Below are positions 44,045-54,815 of a DNA stretch of 64,000 bases, one piece after another. The notes beneath the pieces were generated by a model that saw only the letters and a program-made list of their open reading frames with translations, had not been told where the DNA came from and made no database searches. Location of the stretch: positions 21,874,277 to 21,938,276 of the forward strand of contig NC_062227.1 of NCBI RefSeq assembly GCF_902686445.1, given 5' to 3'. How positions within the stretch are numbered: the stretch's first letter is position 1; the number at the start of each line of letters is the position of its first letter. Origin of the DNA: Sciurus carolinensis (lineage: Eukaryota > Chordata > Mammalia > Rodentia > Sciuridae). The position numbers were made by a program, and so were the translations under genes.

Positions 44045-44488
44045 TCATGACTGGATTTGAAGCAGCCTTAGGATGATCTGAATGACTGGATATTTGGAGA
44101 CAAAGATGTCAGGGACACTGCTGGGTCTGCCTTGCACAGATTGTGAGATAATAATACCCTCAACCAAAGGACCAGGAGTGGAGTCATGGGGTCCATTTCG
44201 CACATGGTAGGTCTGTGGTGTATTTGGTGATTCCTGATGAGGTGGACAAGAAATCAATACCTCCAGGCTGAGGCTGCCATGCTTTTTCTCTTCATAGGTG
44301 TTAACAGAAGACACTGACATGGAGAAGATGGATTTATTGGGTTTTAAAGTGAAATCTATATCCATTTCTAGCTTATGATTTGGGGAAGATCTTGAAGCAT
44401 TGGTGACTTGAAAGTTATAGGTCAATGTTAAAGCTAAAAGGGGAGGAATATTAACATTTATGTTAAAAACAAAATTCCATTTTAACAT
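44045..44488 (-). other. Unrecognised 147-residue open frame with a splice-acceptor-like site
   Basis: The longest minus-strand frame between L1 element 3 and the STX4 pseudogene. It contains NASRSSPNHKLEMDIDFTLK and a Ser-rich middle, with no family I recognise. Near its start the minus strand reads CCTCCCCTTTTAG at about 44434-44446, a good acceptor-like pyrimidine-AG, so it could be a fragment of an exon or of an old gene. It could equally be chance: no donor, neighbouring exon or paralogue is visible. Confidence 0.25.
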
Positions 44489-44589
44489 TTAGTCTAAACA
44501 CAAAGATGCATTTAAATATTATCCAACTGATTTGGTCTTCTGGAACTTTCTAATTAGTTATATATCCTTTGTTTGTTTTAATCTTTTAC

Positions 44590-45760
44590 AAAACTATGTG
44601 CCATGTGTCCCAATAAAACAGGACACTACAGGCATTCCCCTAGCCTCATGACATCTCCTGAATGAACAGCTGTCAATCCCAGAAGAACCATCTGCCTCTT
44701 TGTGCAGGGGCTAGTGTGAGATCCTGGGGTCCAGCTGGAGGTTCTGCCCTGCCTCCACCGCTGCAGGGAGGGAAGGCAAAGCCCCAGGTCCCTTGTGCTC
44801 CCATGCCAAGAATGAGCAACATTATCCAACAGCTGTGATGATGCCAATGATAAAAGCCAGGATGAGAACAGTGATGGACACACAGATGGCAATCATGACT
44901 TTCTTCCTCACCTTCTTCTGGTTCTCCAGAGCTTTCTTGACATGTTCCTGCCCACGTTCCACATAGTCTGCTTAGCTCAGGATGTTCTTTTCTATCTGGT
45001 TGATCATCTCCCCCTGCATCTCCACCTCAGTAGCTAGAAAAGTGAAGATCTCATGAAGCTCAGAGATGTTGCTCCAGTTCAAGCTGCTGGATCTCACTGT
45101 GTCAATCTATGATCTCATTTAGGGCCTGTTGAGTCACCTGTGTCTCCTTTAGTATATAGACACAAACACCTCACTCTGCCCACTGTCCAGCATCTGCTCT
45201 AGTTCCTCATCAGAAACCATTCCAGCATTGGTGATTTTTAGCTGCCTCTGAATGCACTCCATGTTCTTTTCCCGGTATTCAGATTGCATGTTATGAGTTA
45301 TGCTTGTTATGAGTTCCAAAAATTGCTGGGACAGGACACCATGCTGGGTTTTTCTCATTCTTGTGTTGACCGAGTTAAAATTATCAGCTTCCTCCTTCTG
45401 AGGCTCTATGGCCTTCAGCTGGGTGTGGTTCTCCCTTCCTAGCTGCTTGATCTCATCAGGCAGGTTCTGCAGGTCCTGCTTCATGCTCTCTTCTGGAAGG
45501 AACATGGCCAGGATGGTGACCTCCTGCTTCTCCAACTCCCAGACTTTATTCTCCAGTTTGACCATAGTCTGATGAATTGTCTGGACCTTCAGGAAGAACT
45601 CATCATCTGGGTTCCCCTGCTGTACTGTGCCCAGGTACCCCATGAGTGCGACTTGCTCCTTGTCCTCATCATCCAAACTGTTATCCATTTGCCTCAGCTC
45701 TCAGGTCCTGTCCTGCATGGAGGCCAGAGCTCAAGATTCTAAGTTTGGAATTCCAGTGCC
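44590..45760 (-). pseudogene. STX4: Syntaxin-4 processed pseudogene (STX4P)
   Basis: STX4 encodes a plasma-membrane t-SNARE. The coding-equivalent stretch runs from the ATG at 45718 to the TAA at 44822. Recognisable parts include EESMKQDLQNLPDEIKQLGR, QKEEADNFNSVNTRMRKTQ and MVSDEELEQMLDSGQSEVFV. Beyond a frame break lies a decayed SNARE/H3 region, a KKARKK-type basic stretch, and a C-terminal membrane segment ending in TAVG. Codon six is a stop, another stop lies after SEVFVSIY (45149), and a TAA lies within NILS-ADYV. The reading crosses normal exon joins without introns, and the 3' UTR (44590-44821) ends in an A-rich remnant, so it is an L1-mediated retrocopy. No target duplication was established. 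Confidence 0.92.
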
Positions 45761-46079
45761 CGACTCGCATTGACAGTCCCCTCCCTCACCCTGCTACCCG
45801 CAACACACTCATGAGCAGCCAAACCCTACCCCCTTGCACTGTTCACAGTCAATGGGAAGGAGTCTACCTCAGGATCCCCCAAAGTTCCACAGGTTGGAAA
45901 TTCCTTTTCTTCTCCCACTCCCACACCCCTAACCTTAGTTATATATCTTACTTTTCTGAACCAGAGTGAATTTGTAGATCACTTATTTTACTCTTATTAA
46001 AAGTAACACTGAATGAAGTCAACTTTTACTCCACAGAAAACCTCTGATGGGTTGAAAGCCATGATTGTTGTCAAATGTG
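45761..46079. other. Unassigned spacer
   Basis: Between the STX4 retrocopy and the ERV 4 LTR no further feature is evident; the nearer part may include STX4 5' UTR. Confidence 0.35.
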
Positions 46080-46421
46080 TGTTGACCTCTCAGGAAGGGA
46101 GTGACTGTGATGGTGCCCCTTAATTCAGACACCAGGAGCCAGGTTCTGTGACGCAGACTCAATTTACTCAGGAAGTGCAATAGTTTATATATGGAGTGAG
46201 AACCAATCATCTTAATGAGACACCCAGGCCACTACTCAGGTTACATGTTTACAATACCATACTACAGGGGAGAGCAGACTTCTACTGGGGACCAGGAAGG
46301 CTCAAGAGGCATTGGGTCATCACAGAGTGTACTCAGATGACATGAAGAGAGCCCAGTGTTCTGTGCTCAAACCTGGTCCATACCTTAGATCCATGCCTGG
46401 TACACCCCAGGATTCTCCTCA
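46080..46421 (-). repeat. 3' LTR of class II ERV 4 (edges approximate on the left)
   Basis: On the minus strand it starts TGAGGAGAATCCTGGGGTG at 46421, directly after an A/G-rich polypurine tract (AAAAAGGGCGAAAA). It has a TATA element (gtttatatatgg at 46183-46194). The left edge is set at a TGTTGACC (CA-ending on the minus strand) and could be off by some tens of bases. Confidence 0.65.
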
Positions 46422-46429
46422 TTTTCGCC

Positions 46430-48081
46430 CTTTTTCTTTTTTGCCATCATAACCTGAGTTAACATGATCTGTCTGGTCTCAATTTTCGAGGTTCTATTAC
46501 AAAGGTAGTGAATACATAGAAACAATATTACAATGCCAGCAAGGGAAAGGCCAAATAGCACAATATTTACAGGATCAAATATGGAGGTGATTTGGTTCCA
46601 TAATCATGTGAAGAAAGAAGCATTTAGTACAAGTTGGGTTCGGGTTTCATTGATTGACATGATCGCATGACCCAATTTGAGTGTCAAGTTCTGAAATTGG
46701 GCATTCCAAGGACCCTTTAAATATATGCTTAATTCTTGCCTCCACTTAGTCACATTGTCAAGTGTCACCATAGTTTCACAAACATAGGGTAATGTGGGAT
46801 TACATTGTAGACACATTGTCATTTGCATAATATCTAATTTTTCATTGGTGAGTTCTATTTGTTGCTGCTAATTTAGAATACCCCCTTGTAATAGTGTATT
46901 AGTTTGGTGTTTAAGAGTGAAAAGTTCACTGACTCTAGTAGCCTATGCATTTAGCACTGCAGCATTAGCACCAGTTTGTACCAAGGCTATCATGGCAGCA
47001 GTTGAAGCAGCTAGGGCAGCAATAATAATACCTGCAAGCAACACAAGAAGTCCAAAATCTCTTTTAGCACATATTAATTGTACATCTTTAGTAAGAACTA
47101 TTGGTTGAATAGTATAAGTATCATTTGATATAGCCCAAATGTAAGGAGGTACTCTAGCTAACAATGCAGTTGAAAACCCAGAAGACCAACAATTGATTAG
47201 GAAGCACTGTGTAGAATCATCACAATATATAGATATTTTGGTGGTTTGATTAGAGACAATGAAATAAAAAGAATGCTGAACCCAGAGAGGCACATTAAAC
47301 ATTTGTGAAGATGTTCCATTAAAACGAGTCCCATTGAGGAAAAGCAGAGCTCCTATATCTAAACATCTTTGCTGATTACATAATAATTGAGTACCCAACA
47401 GCGAGGCACTTCAAGAAGAATTATAATACATTCTCTGTGAGCTTGGGGTGGGTTCTGAGGCATTTATTACTAAAGGTCTGGCAAAGAATGAAAGCTGCTG
47501 GGTAACTCTAAAAGGAGCGTGACTTTGCACACACTGGTGGGGATGGATGTCAGTCAACAGTAATTCTGTTTATATTTTTAGTGGCATTGGCAGAAATCCA
47601 TGGGCAGGCAGGAAAACCAGGGAAGGCATTTGTAGAACTATTCTTAGGTACAGAAGTTAATTTAAGTGCTCTAAGACCTGTGATGTTTCCTATAGTATGA
47701 TCTAGGAGAGTATCAGGGCATAAGCAGATCACTTGATCACATAATGAGAGTTCAGAATTGGAGGAACAATTGGACAACTTCATGAATAGCCAACTGCCAG
47801 TAGTATTAACAGTAGTATTAAATTGAGCTTGAGGAGGAGGTGCTGAAGTGGCAGGAATGCTTATGGAAGTATTAGAAGTTAATAGAAGGCAGGACATCGG
47901 CATCTAAGCCTAATGGCATCACCATGGATGGATTGGGGATCCCGATTATCGTTACACCAGTGCAGTGTGAATTGGCAGTGATAATAGCACACATTAGTAA
48001 AAACAAAGTGGATATGGAAGTATCACCATCAGGAGCCATTTGTTGAGCCTCCTGAGCTACCCTTTTCAATCCCAACCCCAA
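46430..48081 (-). pseudogene. ERV 4 env (betaretrovirus-like), broken
   Basis: In reading order there is an amino-terminal leader with a hydrophobic signal-like stretch (STLFLLMCAIITANS, about 47990-48035), a surface subunit rich in Asn-X-Ser/Thr sites (47550-48000), a Cys-rich surface end (47230-47398), a cleavage-like KRDFG followed by a hydrophobic fusion-peptide-like run (about 46960-47070), the ectodomain (46604-46942) and an anchor (LFGLSLAGIVILFLCIHYLC, about 46499-46561). A basic tail (MMAKKKKGENEENPG) reads through the polypurine tract into the LTR. Stops and frameshifts near 47400-47550, 46870 and 47880 divide it. It differs in sequence from provirus 1 and fragment 2. Confidence 0.82.
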
Positions 48082-48259
48082 ATTGCTGGAGGTGCATGTT
48101 GACCTCTTTTCTTTCTTCGTTTTTCTTGTTGTGTTTTTGATGATGGTCCTAACCTGATTGAGGAGCCCTCTGTGTCCTCAAGGCAGAGTCTCTTCAGTTC
48201 CTCCATTGGGGGTTGTGAATGTCTTTTCTAGTTGCCCTCCATATGATGTGGTGGGTTTG

Positions 48260-48660
48260 ATCCATCTGGCTGTTCTCTAAATTGACATAGATTCACTTTC
48301 TGGGAAAACACAAGCAAAACCTCACCCCTAAGTTAGTAGAGGATGTGGTCCACAAAGGCGATTTGATAGGGTATCTTTCCAGTGGGTAAGGAAACCCAAT
48401 GCTTCATGGCTGGTGAAATACCATGGTCATCAAAAGTTAAGAAATTCACAGGAGCATGTGTTCCTCCTTTTCCCCCTTTTTCTCTTTGTAGCTGAGTTTT
48501 TATGGTATGGTGTGTTCTTTCTATAATTCCTTGCCCTTGTGGATTGTATGGAATTTCTGTAATTACTTTGATATTCCAAGTAGATGCCCAACTTTTGAAT
48601 TTGTTTGAGGTGTATGCAGGTCCATTGTCTACATTGATGACCCAATTTGGGGGCAGTTGT
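48260..48660 (-). pseudogene. ERV 4 integrase remnant
   Basis: An open, Met-less frame on the minus strand contains DNGPAYTS (about 48609-48632) and IPYNPQGQGIIERTH (about 48508-48552), the second Asp and the Glu of the integrase catalytic triad. A C-terminal part continues toward 48260 before a stop. It directly precedes env, with overlap as in betaretroviruses. The first catalytic Asp and the zinc domain are not readable. Confidence 0.8.
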
Positions 48661-49118
48661 TTATATTCCTAGGTGGTCAGAGTGGAATACTCCCCTCTGC
48701 AAGTTTACATACTTGAGACATTAACTGCTGCAGGAGGACCTGATTGACCTGAACCCTCGTGAATCTCTTGTTGAAAATGGACCACAAACATTTAAGGATT
48801 GCATTATAAGGAAGAGTATACAGGCTAATCCTAACATTGTATTAGGATTCAGCATATTAAGCAGGTTCTATTTAAAGTTGATAATATAGACCTCTCCTGG
48901 GAGGGAGAAGGGGACCACAGCTGATGTTCTAAAGTCCCAAGAAGTGAGTGCAACTTACATCTTTTATAGGTTAAGGTCTCTTTTGTTCTCCAGTCTTGTG
49001 GGGGCCAGCAGGGCCTCCAACTTCCAGAGGAAGATGATTTTCATGGCCTCCATTTCCTCAATTTGACTGATCCCCTATTTCTACACTACTGCTTTTCCCC
49101 AATTTTGGCTTCATTTTC
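48661..49118 (-). other. Probable further ERV 4 pol remnant, unassigned
   Basis: Adjacent to integrase. On the minus strand short pieces such as YKQLPPNW precede the catalytic motif. Beyond about 48720 nothing is confidently readable. No right-hand LTR is found for this element. Confidence 0.4.
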
Positions 49119-50638
49119 CAATAACTCACTTCTTAGCCTTCAGTAACCTGAAGTCTTGGAGGAACTTGATAATGCAGTGCTCCACTAGGAAGCTGCCCCT
49201 GAAAGGTGGTGGCTTTCAGGTGGGGTATATTCCCTGTCAGTGGGCAGAGGAACCTCCACTTTTTGACTGATGGTCAGCCAAAGGGGGACTAGAATGCAGA
49301 CTGGGGCACGTCTGATCTGGGCCTGTGTCTCTGGTTCTACTGCCCTAGTGGGAAAGCCTCACCCAGTGGGGAAGACTCACCTGGTGGAGAAGTTTTGCTG
49401 GGCAGCTCTCCTCCAAGAAGTTCCCTTTGGTCCAGAACTACCACCTGGACTGGGAAGCCCTTTTAACTGTCGATTGGTGCGATCATTCAATGCCTGCATT
49501 TGCTCTTTTATCTCATTGTTTGCTTCCACGATCATTTTAATTATGAACATTCTGAACTCCCTTTCTGACATTTCTTCTGCCATGCTGTCATTGGATTTTA
49601 TTGATGTAACATCTAGATTTGTTTGGGACATTTTCTTCCCTTGTTTTCTCATATTGGTCAGGTATCAGTGGAACGCTGAGATATTGCAGATTTCCTCTGT
49701 CGGCTTATAGTGCCCCTGTAGATTTTGAATAACTCACTTCTTAGCCTTCAGTAGCCTGAAGTCTTGGAGGAACTTGATAATGCAGTGCTCCAAAGGAAGC
49801 TGCCTCTCTAGGAGTGTTGGCCTTCAGGTGGGGTATATTCCCTGCTAGTGGGCAGAGGCCCCTCCACATGTTGATCAATGGTCAGTCAAAGGGGAACTAG
49901 ACTGTGGGTTGAGGCAAGGCTTGTTTGGGCCTGTGTCTCTGGTTCTATTGCCCTTGTGGGAAGACTCACCTGATGGGGACGTCTTGCTCGTCAGCTCCCC
50001 TCTTAGAAGTTCCCCTCAATCCAGAACTACCACCTGGAATGGGCAGTCCTCCTCTGCAACATTCCCAGGGGCCTGGACCTACCTCCTGGGCTCAGGAGCC
50101 TCGTCCTGCACCGAAGCTTCTCATTGGGTGGCCCCTCCTCAGAGAAGCTGCCTGCAGTCTTGGAATCTTTACTCCACCCCTAAGCATCTCTCTGTGCGAC
50201 ACCTCCTCCCAGAAGCTGACCGTGCTCCGTACCTAATCATCTGGCTGTGTGGCTTCTCCTCCGAGCATCTCCCTGGGGTCCTGGGGCAGTAGCTCAGAGT
50301 CCAAGCAAATTGCTGGGTAGCTTCTCCTCCAAGCAGCCGCCTATGGTCCCAGGGCCTTTGCTCCCAGCCTGAGCATCTTGCTGAGTGGCTCCTCCTCTGC
50401 AATGCTCTCAGTTGTCCGAGTTCACCACTCCAGCGAGGTGGGGGGGTCTCATTGGGCCATTCTATTTCACAAAGTTCCCTGCGTTCCAGGACTACTGCCT
50501 CATCCAGGGCACCTCCCCAATGGGAGAGGCTCACCCTGTGACTTTGAATTGGTTCTGAGTCTCTCAAAACCTCATCTTCTTGAATCTTGAGTCCTGGAGC
50601 GACATGAAATGCAGTCACCCTCTAGTCCACCATCTTGA
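49119..50638 (-). mobile_element. Rearranged L1 5' end fragment with self-duplication
   Basis: On the minus strand it reads 5' UTR (50638-49727), the start of ORF1 (about 49726-49463, MRKQGKKMSQTNLDVTSIKS and onward), and then returns to 5' UTR sequence (49462-49119). The word aataactcacttcttagcct occurs at 49119 and 49727, an offset of 608 bp, confirming the repeat. The right end (accatcttgaa) matches the 5' extremity of L1 element 2. ORF2 and the 3' UTR are absent, the reverse of usual 5' truncation. Confidence 0.82.
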
Positions 50639-52171
50639 AACTCCTACCTCAGCTTTATCACTTAGTGTAAATCACTGTAACGTAGTTCAGCAATCATTTA
50701 TTCTGGCAACAGGAGAGCAGAACTTACCAAGAGAAGACAAAAGAAGAAAGAGATGAGTCACAAAGTTAACTGAAGCAAAGTTATGGTCCTTAGGGAGGTT
50801 GCACTGAATTCACGTACACTAGTAACCATAAAACAAGGTCAGGCTGTGAAAAAGGCACAGCAGAATAAAAAAAGTGTGCAAACTAAGTTAGGGAGATTTA
50901 TCCAACTTTAGTAATGGCAGGCATGGTCTGAATCCAGCCCAAATAAAATGGATGCCTATCTGTCACTAGCTTGGAAAAGTCTATTTGTGTGTTGACTGGT
51001 TCATTTTCTCTGCCATAGAAAGAGTAGATTTTCAAGGTGTGAGCATGACTTATCACAGGTGAATCATAGTGTCTTGACCCTGCACATACCTTAAGGGACC
51101 CTCTGTACTCTTAAGGAGCCACAGGGAGCACAATCTGGTGCTGCATCTGAACAAAGTTTCCACCACACATTAATGATTTTGCCTAGTTCATTGAACCCAT
51201 GAATTGTTCCTCCAGGTCAACACAGATGAGCTGGGACTGAACTCAGGATCCCTGGTTGAGGAATGCAGGTGCGGGAATATGAGCAGTAGATCTGAGCCCA
51301 GGGGTCACACCTGGAATGTGCCCAAGTGACCCAGGATTTGAGATAGTTTGGAACCCACAATTAGACTTATGCATTAGCCCTGGCCATAAATGACTACATA
51401 ATTAGTTGGGGACTAAATTTTACCTACCTATAGACAGTTTGTGCCTCCCTCTTCTCCATACTGTAGTATAAATTTACACTGTAATAGGAATCACTTGCTT
51501 AGAATCACCTGGGAATTTTTAAAGATCTGGTATGCTGCCTACCCTGGACTAAGTGAATTAGATTATCTGCAGCAGATGAGAACCATTAAAAGTTCCCAAG
51601 TATTTCCAATGTACAACTAAGTCAAGAACAAGTGGCATTTAAGTCAGTGTGTTCTAAAGAGAAGACAAGTACCAAAGATTTGGGGGATTTTCTATAGTGA
51701 AGTTACACCAAACAGAACTAAGGCAATCACCTCAAGATCATGATTAGATGAAAGACTCTTTCCTGGGTGAGGACCCAGGAGGAAAGCAGCAACTCCTCTG
51801 GAGAGCTTTCCAGTGGGGTGCTTCCCCCTGGAACCTACAGTGCCATCTTGGTTACATGGTAGTTCCTTTGTGCAGTTGGTTGCTATGCTGGAATTTCCTC
51901 CTGGGAAATTCATAGGACAAATGCCATCTTTCCCTGTGTCACACTTTCATGAGTTCTAAGATCACTACTGAAAAATATTATATTACTTGAAGCTTATTTA
52001 AAGATTGACCTAATAGGTTTTTCATCTCTATGATGAATTCTGATGCCCTCTATCTATAGGGTATCCAGCTATACAAAACTTACCAGTACTTTGAAAATGT
52101 TAATTTCCTAAAAGGATGGCTTACTGGTTTCTAATTTTTTTTCTCCAGGTTATCCAAGTCACCACCCTGAC
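50639..52171. other. Unassigned intergenic DNA
   Basis: No gene, named repeat or RNA gene is evident; open frames are short and unremarkable. Confidence 0.45.
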
Positions 52172-52306
52172 AGGCTTCCCTAAGGCAGCACTTTGACCAG
52201 AAGAGTATACCACAAAACTGAGTGTAAATATTGATAAACATTTGATGTCTACAACTAAGTTTAAAGTGACAATCTGGGTGTCTTGAAGGCGTATGTGTCT
52301 GTAGGC
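52172..52306 (+). repeat. 135-bp duplicated block, copy B
   Basis: Matches 34839-34973 with a single difference (ggcagcac here, ggcaacac there). On its right edge the 16-bp unit ggcgtatgtgtctgta is repeated with variation to about 52331 before meeting an LTR stub. Confidence 0.92.
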
Positions 52307-52330
52307 GTTTGTGTATGTAGGCGTATGTGT

Positions 52331-52374
52331 CCGGCTCAGTGCCAGACTAGGGTGGGGTCCGCGGTACCCCGACA
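52331..52374 (-). repeat. Stub of the provirus 1-type LTR (first ~44 bp)
   Basis: On the minus strand it reads TGTCGGGGTACCGCGGACC and on to GAGCCGG, corresponding to the start of the provirus 1 LTRs. It ends at the 16-bp repeats. Confidence 0.8.
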
Positions 52375-52384
52375 ACCGTGAATT

Positions 52385-53440
52385 ACACAAATGGTCAAAA
52401 GTGTATGAAAAAATATGTCCAACATCCTTAGCAATCATGGAAATGCAAATCAAAGTTACATTGAAATTTCATCTCCAGTTACAATGACAGTCATCAAGAA
52501 TACAAATAATAATAAATACTGGTGAGGGTGTGGAGAAAAGTTACACTCATGCACTGTGGGTGTACTGCAAATTAGTGCAATCACTTTGGAAAGCAGTGTG
52601 ATTTTTCAAAATACTAGGGATGGAACCACAATATGATGCAAATATCTTACTCCTTGTTATTTATCTGAAAGAACTGAAATCAGCACATCCTATGATATAG
52701 GCATATCAATGTTTATAGCAACAGAATTCATAAGAGCCAAGTTATGGAATGAGCCTAGGTGCCCATCTATGAGTAAAGAAAATGTGGTAAATATACACAA
52801 CTGAGTTTTACTCAGTCATAAGGAAGAATGAAATTATGTAATTTGCTGACAAATCGATGGAACTGGAGAACATCATGCTAAGTAAAATAAGAAAGTGGCA
52901 GATAGTCAAGGGTGAAATGTTTACTCACAAGTGGAAGATAGAGTGAAATAAGGAAGATCAGTGGAAAAGAGGAAGAGGATTTAAGGAGAGGTAGGAGCAA
53001 CTAGGAAAAGGGAGAAACTGTAGAATAAAATTGATCAGAAGTTGGCATCATAGCTCAGTGGAAGAGCACTTGCCTAGCATGTATGAGGCACTAGGTTCAA
53101 TTCTCAGTACTACATATAAATAAATAAATAAATAAATACATGGTCATTGACAATTAAAAAAATTAAAAATAAAAAAGGAATTGATCAAATTGTTCTATGT
53201 ACATATATGAAAATAATAGCAAATTCCACCTTTATGTACATCTAAAAAGCACTAATTAAAAAACAATAAATAAATAGAAAGACAACCAGTGGAGTAGAGG
53301 AAGAGGAACAGGAAGAGGGAAGAAGCAAGGAAGGTGGAAGTAGTGGAATTGAAATGGAGAAAATTGTATTCCATGCACGTACAAATAAAGCAAAACAAAC
53401 CCCACTGTTATATATGAATATAGTACACTAATAAAACCAT
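52385..53440 (+). repeat. L1 3' end, plus strand, old
   Basis: aaatgcaaatcaaagttaca, tactggtgagggtgtggaga, gttatggaatgagcctaggt and ggaactggagaacatcatgc are the sense-strand ORF2 carboxyl sequence. The 3' UTR continues after a SINE to the A-rich end near 53440. Many substitutions; no open frame. Confidence 0.82.
53041..53139 (+). repeat. ID SINE with (TAAA)n tail
   Basis: catagctcagtggaagagcacttgcctagc through ttctcagtactacat, followed by six TAAA units. It is inserted in the L1 3' end. Confidence 0.85.
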
Positions 53441-53879
53441 TTTTTCAAATTCCATACCTTAACTACACCACCAAGAAAAGTATTGTTGGGTTCTTTACAG
53501 GACAGAATTTCTGATTCTGATTGAGAAATAGACAAAAATGAGAAAAAATACCTACAAATACAAAATGGAAAGTGACATATATATCTCCTTTTAAATAACT
53601 TGTTTTAAAGATGAAATCCAAAAGAAAAAATAGAAGTAGTTGAGAAATTAATGAAAATGAATTACATGCACAAAATTAATTGGGTTGAAAACCCTACTGA
53701 TAAATATGAACAATCAAATTCAGACAAGCCTGAAGGATACTGGCACTGCTAAAAACCTAAAAAGCACATGATTCAGTTACTGCTAATAAATGAGAAAGTC
53801 TGAATAAAATGTATTTTTAAAAAATATTTTAAATAATAAAAATAATTTAAGCAGAGCTAGAAAAATGAATTAATAAAAA

Positions 53880-53958
53880 TAACTAAGTTTATACATATGA
53901 ATATATGTATACATATGTATTATATATATATTTATATATATATATATATAATATATGT
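53880..53958 (+). repeat. AT-rich microsatellite (TA)n
   Basis: tatatatatatttatatatatatatatataa and adjoining ATATG steps. Confidence 0.9.
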
Positions 53959-54166
53959 ATTTTAAATCACTATTTACCAAAGGGAAAACATGAATAAACT
54001 AGATGTTTAATGGTGGCTGCTCTATGATAGTGTGTGGTACAGAAATTTAGTGAGCACTATGTCTGCATTCCCTATGAAAAGAGAGGCAGGGAATAACCTA
54101 GAATGATGCTACAATGTGGAAATGCACTGGCCTCCACTTCCGGATGGAGTGAGGGACCCCCACAAT

Positions 54167-54242
54167 CATGCCAGTTCATACATGGTCAGGCGCAGACTGA
54201 AGACATATCTAACATCCACAGACCACATAGGTTAAGGTGACT
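54167..54242 (+). repeat. 76-bp dispersed duplicate, copy A
   Basis: catgccagttcatacatggt to ggttaaggtgact. It aligns with 55867-55942 at 70 of 76 positions without gaps. Confidence 0.85.
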
Positions 54243-54479
54243 CCACAGGATTACAATGAAACTGAAAAGTTCCTATGGTCTAGTGACATCACAGAGCACC
54301 ACACCTCACGTTTGTGGTAATGCTGGCATAAGCAAACCCACTCTGGAGATGGTCACATGAAGGAGTAGCACATAGAGTTTTATACAGCCCCTACTATTTT
54401 GCCAACAAGAATAGTTCTAGAAGAGTAGAATATTAAGGAAGAATTTCCTGAATGGGTTCTGGGGTTTCTGGAATATCAT

Positions 54480-54815
54480 CTGATTAGATTCAAAGGCACT
54501 AATGACTCTGATATGTGGGTGCTAACATACAAACAGGGCGGGGTGGTGGTGGAATAGAAATTCAGTGGATTAGACAAAGGGGAATGAAGGGAAGGTAGTG
54601 GGATAGGAATAAGAAAGACAGTGGAATGATTCTGACCTAACTTTCTTATGCACATATATGAGTATTCTTAGTGAATCTCTATATCATGTACAACCACAAG
54701 ATGGGGATCATGATTAGAATAAGATGTAGTGAATGTTTGTATAAATATGACAAATTGTACTCTATTGTCATGTATAACTAAAAAGAACAGTAATAAATGA
54801 ATAAATTTTAAAAAG
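54480..54815 (+). repeat. L1 3' UTR fragment, plus strand
   Basis: Purine-rich sequence, then atcatgtacaaccacaagatg, aattgtactctattgtcatg and an A-rich end, as at the ends of squirrel-type L1s. Confidence 0.65.

Noticed and set aside
45149..45688. Expressed truncated syntaxin
   Set aside because: An upstream in-frame stop, loss of the SNARE and anchor from the frame, and absence of introns fit a dead retrocopy.
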